Shown: in pieces, positions 5,567 through 10,139 of the stretch | How positions within the stretch are numbered: the stretch's first letter is position 1 | Layout of the letters: each line of letters starts with the position of its first letter | DNA from: Clostridia bacterium | Lineage (GTDB): Bacteria; Bacillota_A; Clostridia; Oscillospirales; Acutalibacteraceae | Assembly (NCBI GenBank): GCA_017390825.1 | Contig: JAFPAK010000288.1 | Coordinates: 1 to 10,139, forward strand | Reading direction: 5' to 3' | DNA: 10,139 nucleotides | Program-made: the position numbers and the translations under genes | Notes under the pieces: model-generated | What the model was told of the DNA's origin: nothing | The model's input: only the letters and a program-made list of their open reading frames with translations | The model's database searches: none

Positions 5567-6226
5567 ATGAAAAAATATTTTAGTGTATTACGCAAATGCC
5601 CTCTTTTCAATCAAATCAATGACGAAGAACTTATAGCGATGCTTTCCTGTCTTGGCGCAAGGGTAGTATCTTTCGATAAAAAGTACACCATTTTTGCCGA
5701 GGGTAATCCTGCAAAATATATCGGGATAATGCTTTCCGGCTCTGCACAGATAGTTCAAGTAGATTATTATGGCAACAGAAGTATTCTGTCGGTCGTGTCG
5801 CCATGTGAGGTTTTTGCCGAAGCTTTTGCTTGTGCTGAAATCCGAACTTTGCCGGTTGAGGTGATAGCCAGTGAACCGTGTGAAGTTATGCTCATTGATT
5901 GTGATCATATATTGCACACCTGCCAACACAATTGCGGATTTCATCAGCAGCTGATCTTCAATCTGATGAAGGATCTTGCCACTAAAGCTATTATGTTCCA
6001 ACAAAAAATAGAGGTGACTTCCAAGCGTTCAACGCGTGAGAAGCTGATGACATATCTTATGCTTTATGCAAAAAAGGTAAACAGCAGCAGTTTTGATATA
6101 CCTTTTGACCGTCAGGAGCTTGCTGATTATCTTGAGGTAGACAGAAGCGGTCTGTCTGCAGAGATCAGTAAGCTGTGTCGGGAAGGCATTATCGAAAGTC
6201 GCAGAAAGCATTTTATACTTTTGTGA
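5567..6226 (+). CDS. Crp/Fnr-family transcriptional regulator
   Basis: A 219-aa regulator. Residues about 10-125 form the cyclic-nucleotide-binding-like beta barrel (CPLFNQINDEELIAML, then FAEGNPAKYIGIMLSGSAQIV). Residues about 128-165 form the dimer helix, and about 176-219 the winged HTH (FDRQELADYLEVDRSGLSAEI, then SKLCREGII). It lacks the N-terminal Cys cluster of true FNR, although Cys are scattered through the sensor barrel (C80, C89, C105, C112, C119, C123). A haem- or thiol-based signal, as in HcpR-type regulators, is possible but unproven. CGGAG (5556-5560) lies 6 nt before the ATG at 5567; the open frame extends further upstream, but earlier starts fall inside the divergent Fe-S gene. 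Divergence from the Fe-S gene and proximity to the flavorubredoxin suggest it controls O2/NO defence. Confidence 0.9.
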   Translation: MKKYFSVLRKCPLFNQINDEELIAMLSCLGARVVSFDKKYTIFAEGNPAKYIGIMLSGSAQIVQVDYYGNRSILSVVSPCEVFAEAFACAEIRTLPVEVIASEPCEVMLIDCDHILHTCQHNCGFHQQLIFNLMKDLATKAIMFQQKIEVTSKRSTREKLMTYLMLYAKKVNSSSFDIPFDRQELADYLEVDRSGLSAEISKLCREGIIESRRKHFILL

Positions 6227-6283
6227 TGAAGCTGACCTACAATATGGATTTTTATTATATTAATGAATATGATGGGGTAGAAT

Positions 6284-7342
6284 ATGGAATATAGTATCAA
6301 TGAAAATATCAAGCGACTCCGCAGGCAGAATAATATCACGCAGCGTGATCTTGCCGAGTATATGCATATCAGTCACCAGACCGTGTCTAGATGGGAAAAC
6401 GGCAGCCGTGTACCGGATGTATATACGCTGCCAAAAATTGCGGCGTTCTTCGGCGTTTCGATCGACGAGCTATTTTATGATCGCATCACAAATGATATAA
6501 AATACGAAGCATTAGTGGAAGAAAAGTACAATTCTCTTATCTTCAACCATCGTTACGAGGAAGCAAAACGGCTTATCTTTGAGGCGCATGAAAAGCTACC
6601 AAACAGCAATAAAATAACAGAGTGGTATATCAATTCGCTTGCCAATGAAAACGATCCGAACGATGCTAACCTGCTTGAAACCTTGAGTTCACGGGTTATC
6701 TCCAAATGCCCGGATCGTGCCCGTGTATATGCGGTAATCATTACGATGGTAAAATATTATACTGCAATCGGCGAGCTTGACAAAGCTATGGAGCTTGCAA
6801 ACAATCAGCCGAATATATGGGGCGCATTTGAAACACTTTCTTGCATTGCCTCGGATGACGATAATCTGCATGTCTATATTGCACGCACGATGTATTCGAT
6901 ATTCAAGACGCTATTTCTCATGTGCGAGCATTATGAACGTATATATGATAATTCCCGCTTACTTGAATCATATGAGCGCTATCTTAATGTATTAAAGGCT
7001 TGTTTTAACGGGCACGACTACTGCGAATTCAATGCTCTTGCCTGCAGAACAAGTGCACGCATTGCTACGTGCCATTGGCGAATGGGAAATGTCGAGGCTG
7101 CGTATTCGTCGCTTGATATGGCGGCAGATTATTATAAAAAGTATTATTCCAAATCCATGCAAAGGTTTACTGACAGTTGGTTTTACGGGCTTAATTTTAA
7201 AACAGGAAAGACCAACGATATATATCCCGAAATATTCAATGATTATTTTTCGGCGGACGATCTTAAAAAATTTCGTAATAATGAGAGGTTCCGCAAAATC
7301 GTCAGGGATGCGGAAAAAACGGCTGAAAAGTATAAAGTATAA
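6284..7342 (+). CDS. XRE-family regulator with long helical C-terminal domain
   Basis: A 352-aa protein. Residues 7-62 are a Cro/C1-type HTH (ITQRDLAEYMHISHQTVSRWENG, then VPDVYTLPKIAAFFGVSIDEL). Residues about 70-350 are almost entirely helical, with repeated Y/A/L-rich helix pairs such as EEAKRLIFEAHEKLP, GELDKAMELANNQ and GNVEAAYSSLDMAADYY. This looks like a TPR-type module, as in regulators that sense peptides or bind protein partners. A short GGGG (6274-6277) lies 6 nt before the ATG. It begins 57 nt after the Crp/Fnr gene on the same strand with no terminator between, so the two may be co-transcribed; no convincing separate promoter was found. It ends in a strong terminator. No target or ligand can be read from the sequence. 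Confidence 0.85.
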   Translation: MEYSINENIKRLRRQNNITQRDLAEYMHISHQTVSRWENGSRVPDVYTLPKIAAFFGVSIDELFYDRITNDIKYEALVEEKYNSLIFNHRYEEAKRLIFEAHEKLPNSNKITEWYINSLANENDPNDANLLETLSSRVISKCPDRARVYAVIITMVKYYTAIGELDKAMELANNQPNIWGAFETLSCIASDDDNLHVYIARTMYSIFKTLFLMCEHYERIYDNSRLLESYERYLNVLKACFNGHDYCEFNALACRTSARIATCHWRMGNVEAAYSSLDMAADYYKKYYSKSMQRFTDSWFYGLNFKTGKTNDIYPEIFNDYFSADDLKKFRNNERFRKIVRDAEKTAEKYKV

Positions 7343-7351
7343 GTAAATTTT

Positions 7352-7390
7352 AAAACTCCTTCCGAGTGTAAACGGAAGGAGTTTTATTTT
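7352..7390 (+). terminator. Strong terminator after the XRE regulator gene
   Basis: A 13-bp perfect stem, AAAACTCCTTCCG (7352-7364) with CGGAAGGAGTTTT (7373-7385), has an 8-nt loop and is followed by ATTTT. The leading A run mirrors the T run, so it could also work from the other side. Confidence 0.9.
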
Positions 7391-7423
7391 GACTCAAATT
7401 CACCAATACGGTGAATTTGAGTC
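7391..7423. repeat. Second perfect hairpin, REP-like palindrome
   Basis: GACTCAAATTCACC (7391-7404) pairs perfectly with GGTGAATTTGAGTC (7410-7423) over a 5-nt loop. It directly abuts the terminator but has no T run on either strand, so it is not itself an ordinary terminator. It may be a dispersed intergenic palindrome, a binding site or an mRNA 3'-end stabiliser. Confidence 0.6.
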
Positions 7424-7447
7424 TTGAAACACAGCCGTTAAGTACTA

Positions 7448-7476
7448 TTGTGATATGGTAAATATTGATTTACAAT
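7448..7476 (+). promoter_or_regulatory. Probable promoter of the GH16-phosphatase gene
   Basis: TTGTGA (7448-7453), 17 nt, TACAAT (7471-7476), with a predicted start near 7483 and a leader of about 60 nt ending in AAGGAGG (7529-7535). Confidence 0.5.
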
Positions 7477-7503
7477 TAAGATAGCCTAAACAAATCTATC
7501 TTA
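7477..7503 (+). promoter_or_regulatory. Inverted repeat at the predicted transcript start
   Basis: TAAGATAG (7477-7484) and CTATCTTA (7496-7503) are perfect 8-bp arms around an 11-nt spacer, beginning right after the -10 box. It could be an operator for a sugar-responsive regulator or a 5'-leader hairpin. No T run follows, so it is not an attenuator of the usual kind. Confidence 0.35.
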
Positions 7504-7543
7504 TTGATGATTTTTGTGCATTTCGATTAAGGAGGAATTATTT

Positions 7544-10139
7544 ATGAAAAAAATATTAAGTATTATATTATCACTTGTAATGATAATATCTGTAATTGGA
7601 GCTATGGCAGCACCCAGCGTTTTGGCAGACGATTATACGCTCGTCTGGTCAGATGAGTTTGACGGTGCCGGTGTAAACCCTTGGAACTGGACACTTGATC
7701 AGGGCGGCCGCAATGGTGAAAGACAGACTTATACGCTTAACAATGTATCTGTTCACGATGGTATGCTTGACATCCTCGGCGAATGTACTGTTGTTGATAA
7801 GAACGGTAATGTTATGCCGGCAGGTCAGGTTTCAAAGGAGACCAGAGATGTAAGAAGTGCGTCAATTGAAGGTTCAGGTAAGCAAGTTTTCAAATATGGT
7901 ATGGTTGAAGTAAGAGCGAAGCTTCCTACTGCTTGCTCATCTTGGCCGGCATTCTGGACCTGCGGCTGGGATAAATACGGTAAAGATCCTAATCGGGGCG
8001 GTTCAAACTGGCCTGCTTGCGGTGAGATCGACTTCATGGAAATGATGTGCGTAAACTCTGCAAACGAAACAGAGTCACCGTGGGGAAAAAAGAATAAAGA
8101 TAAAGAATACGAAGTTCATCTTCATTGTGGTCCAAAGAGCGACGCTGGTGAGTTCCATGATATGCCTATTGATCCGGGTAACATCTACAACACAAAGAGT
8201 CAGCCACTTGGATATGAATGGCATACCTATGGTATGATCTGGGAAGAAAATCAGATCCAGTTCACTATGGACGGCGTTGTTCGTATTACTGTTGATACAT
8301 CAGATGAAGCTCTCTTGAAAAAAGCTGAACAGAAATGCGGTGGTACCAATAATGAGTGGTATCAAATGTACAAAACACAGCTTGAAACAGAGGGTAACCC
8401 TTTCAATGATTTTGAACATTACTTCCTGCTTAACTATGCTATTGGCGGTGCAGGTACAGAATATCGTTTTTATTCGGATGAATGGCCGCAGCACTTGCTT
8501 ATAGACTATATCCGTGTATATCAGAAGCCTAATTCAGGCGCTACCCACAACAAAACTTTGTTTGACTCATACAACTATTGGTATGGCAAAGGCTTATCTG
8601 ACGGTGCTGATATGGCCCAGAACTGGATCGATGATCCAATTTACGGCGGTAAGAAAACCGAGGATTCAGGCGTTACAGTTGGTACAACAACCGCAACTGT
8701 AACCACAACAAGCAGCGGTCAGGTTGTTACAAATACAACAGCATCAGGCTCTAGTTCAACTATAAAACTTGCTGACCTCGGCAACAACGTGCAGATACAC
8801 ACTGATTTGCAGCAAAGCGCATTGAACGATAAAACTGAGAAAATCCTGCAGTACGCAAGAGGCGCAGAGGAATTGAGCCATCCGAAGGCAATCACTTTGA
8901 GTTGGACGTCAAGTGTCAGCGGAACATATACGGTGAAAATCGGCGAAAACAGCAATTTGTCGGACGCAAAAACATATACAACGACTTCAAAGTCGCTTAG
9001 CTTATATAATCTTAAGATAGGCACTAAGTATTACTGGCAGGTATCTTGCGGCTCGTCAGTCAGCAGCACAAGTAGTTTTACAACTTCAAGCTCTGCACCG
9101 CGCAATCTGTATATAAGTAAGGTCACCAACTGCCGTGACATCGGTGGCTGGAGCACAGGCAGCGGAAGCGTCAAGCAGGGTTTACTCTACCGCACGGCAA
9201 AATTGGACTCCATTTCAGATACAGGTAAAAGCACTATGCTCGATGACCTCGGTATAAAGACGGAGATAGACCTTCGAGAGACCACCGAGAAAGGAGTCGG
9301 TTCAAGCGCACTCGGCAGTTCTGTGAAATATTGTAATGTTCCAATGGTGAATGGCGGTAACCGACTAACGGGAAACAAGGAAAAAGTCAAAGATGTTTTT
9401 AAAATCCTTGCAGACAAAAATAATTATCCGATTGTATTCCACTGTAGCGCAGGAGCTGACAGAACCGGACTTATCGCATTTCTCATCAATGGTCTGCTCG
9501 GAGTATCTGAGTCTGACCTAGTGCGCGACTTCTCCTTCACTAATTTCGGAAATATCGGCGGTTCTAGAGGTCACGATGCTTTGAATGATTATCTGCCTAA
9601 AATTAAGAAAGCCTCCGGCAGCACGCTTGCAGAGCAGATGTATAATTATTTGGTGAATGATACCGGCGTATCGGCAAGCTATCTTGACAGCGTAATAAGC
9701 ATTCTTTCCGGAAACACCGTCATGCCGACGGTTACAACGTCCAAAACGACGACTACAACTACACCCACAACCGCAAACGGCGGCAGTACCGGCGGCACTA
9801 CAGCATCCAGCATAGTCATCGACTGGGATGTAAACACCAATTACTGGGATGAAAACTCAACTCTTACAAAGGGTACAAACTGTATTACCGCAACAAAGTC
9901 AAGCGGAGCGAAACTTATCACATCAAACAATAACAATATAGCGGCATACGATGGGCTGAAATTCACAGTAACACCTAATTCGGCGAACCAAAAGACTGCG
10001 CTTGTAGTAAAGGTTAATGGTGTTCAGAAGAACTTTACTCTTGGTTCAGGTACAACGGAATGTGTACTGTCATTTGCTGAGATCGGAGTTACACCCACCT
10101 CAAGCTCGACTATATTCTTTGGTGCTGAAGGTGACGGTG
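7544..10139 (+). CDS. Secreted GH16 beta-glucanase / FnIII-like / tyrosine-phosphatase fusion (partial, 3' end outside)
   Basis: One uninterrupted frame of 865 codons, open at the right edge. Residues 1-28 are a signal peptide (MKK, hydrophobic core, VLA before DD). Residues 31-328 are a GH16 domain: YTLVWSDEFDG, WPAFW, and the catalytic GEIDFMEM with E161 (nucleophile), D163 and E166 (acid/base). The extra residue in E-x-D-x-x-E is the laminarinase-like form, so beta-1,3(4)-glucan is the likely substrate. A Thr/Ser-rich linker (about 376-406) leads to an FnIII-like domain (about 445-515). Residues 520-722 are a Y_phosphatase3-type phosphatase with NCRDIGG (529-535), DLRE (576-579) and HCSAGADRTG, giving C634 and R640. 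A second Thr/Gly linker (729-754) precedes a Gly/Asn/Thr-rich beta domain cut by the window end. AAGGAGG (7529-7535) precedes the ATG by 8 nt. A dockerin or anchor may follow; none is visible. Confidence 0.9.
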   Translation, partial: MKKILSIILSLVMIISVIGAMAAPSVLADDYTLVWSDEFDGAGVNPWNWTLDQGGRNGERQTYTLNNVSVHDGMLDILGECTVVDKNGNVMPAGQVSKETRDVRSASIEGSGKQVFKYGMVEVRAKLPTACSSWPAFWTCGWDKYGKDPNRGGSNWPACGEIDFMEMMCVNSANETESPWGKKNKDKEYEVHLHCGPKSDAGEFHDMPIDPGNIYNTKSQPLGYEWHTYGMIWEENQIQFTMDGVVRITVDTSDEALLKKAEQKCGGTNNEWYQMYKTQLETEGNPFNDFEHYFLLNYAIGGAGTEYRFYSDEWPQHLLIDYIRVYQKPNSGATHNKTLFDSYNYWYGKGLSDGADMAQNWIDDPIYGGKKTEDSGVTVGTTTATVTTTSSGQVVTNTTASGSSSTIKLADLGNNVQIHTDLQQSALNDKTEKILQYARGAEELSHPKAITLSWTSSVSGTYTVKIGENSNLSDAKTYTTTSKSLSLYNLKIGTKYYWQVSCGSSVSSTSSFTTSSSAPRNLYISKVTNCRDIGGWSTGSGSVKQGLLYRTAKLDSISDTGKSTMLDDLGIKTEIDLRETTEKGVGSSALGSSVKYCNVPMVNGGNRLTGNKEKVKDVFKILADKNNYPIVFHCSAGADRTGLIAFLINGLLGVSESDLVRDFSFTNFGNIGGSRGHDALNDYLPKIKKASGSTLAEQMYNYLVNDTGVSASYLDSVISILSGNTVMPTVTTSKTTTTTTPTTANGGSTGGTTASSIVIDWDVNTNYWDENSTLTKGTNCITATKSSGAKLITSNNNNIAAYDGLKFTVTPNSANQKTALVVKVNGVQKNFTLGSGTTECVLSFAEIGVTPTSSSTIFFGAEGDG
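9101..9709 (+). other. Tyrosine-phosphatase domain inside the GH16 polypeptide
   Basis: Codons 520-722 of the fused protein. The phosphate-binding loop HCSAGADRTG is intact (C634, R640), and the N-terminal NCRDIGGW and LLYRTAKL blocks match the PF13350 family. Ala638 replaces the Lys of the HCxAGKDRT form found in phosphoinositide-active members such as MptpB, so a phosphoprotein or other phosphoester is as likely a substrate. It is exported with the glucanase and so should act outside the cell. Confidence 0.85.

Noticed and set aside
8300..9417. Several 60-100 aa minus-strand open frames under the GH16-phosphatase gene
   Set aside because: They are opposite-strand shadows of a clearly coding frame with conserved catalytic motifs, and have no ribosome binding sites or recognisable domains.
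1..10139. tRNA, rRNA, CRISPR array, insertion sequence or phage genes
   Set aside because: I saw no cloverleaf, rRNA-like block, regularly spaced repeats, transposase/integrase motifs or terminal inverted repeats.

Overview
The window looks like chromosomal DNA of an anaerobic, plant-fibre-degrading Firmicute, most likely Oscillospiraceae/Ruminococcus-like. The evidence is low G+C intergenic DNA, strong AGGAGG-type ribosome binding sites, TTGnnn-17-TATAAT promoters, oxygen-defence enzymes typical of strict anaerobes (superoxide reductase, flavodiiron protein-rubredoxin), and a secreted glycoside hydrolase with Thr-rich linkers. The genus is inferred from gene style; no rRNA is present.

Layout. 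1-116: 5' end of a small uncharacterised minus-strand gene with its promoter. 422-1620 (minus): a 2Fe superoxide reductase (desulfoferrodoxin) with its own promoter and terminator, and upstream of it a MerR/TipAS-type regulator whose promoter has the diagnostic 19-bp spacer. 1773-2321 (plus): a five-helix DUF6512-like membrane protein. 2351-2493: a gene-free stretch that folds into a four-way-junction RNA-like structure. 2616-3294 (plus): a YczE/YitT-like (DUF6198-type) membrane protein broken by a one-base frameshift. 3369-5481 (minus): a flavodiiron protein fused to rubredoxin, and a two-cluster ferredoxin-type Fe-S protein. 5567-6226 (plus): a Crp/Fnr regulator divergent from the ferredoxin gene, sharing back-to-back -10 boxes and a perfect 16-nt palindrome. 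6284-7342 (plus): an XRE-type regulator with a long helical C-terminal part. 7544-10139 (plus, runs off the edge): one continuous secreted polypeptide joining a GH16 beta-glucanase, an FnIII-like domain, a tyrosine-phosphatase domain with an intact HC-x5-R loop, and the start of another beta-rich domain.

How it fits together. The superoxide reductase, flavodiiron-rubredoxin, Fe-S protein and Crp/Fnr regulator read as one O2/superoxide/NO defence neighbourhood. The superoxide-reductase and flavodiiron genes have near-matching promoters. The palindrome beside the Crp/Fnr gene is centred about -41.5 from the predicted ferredoxin start site, the classic position for Crp/Fnr activation, and lies just downstream of the regulator's own predicted start site, suggesting autorepression. 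Beyond the double hairpin at 7352-7423 the window changes subject to extracellular glycan degradation. The points most worth a second look are the hydrolase-phosphatase fusion, the structured intergenic element, the retained internal rubredoxin start site, and the compact divergent Crp/Fnr control region.
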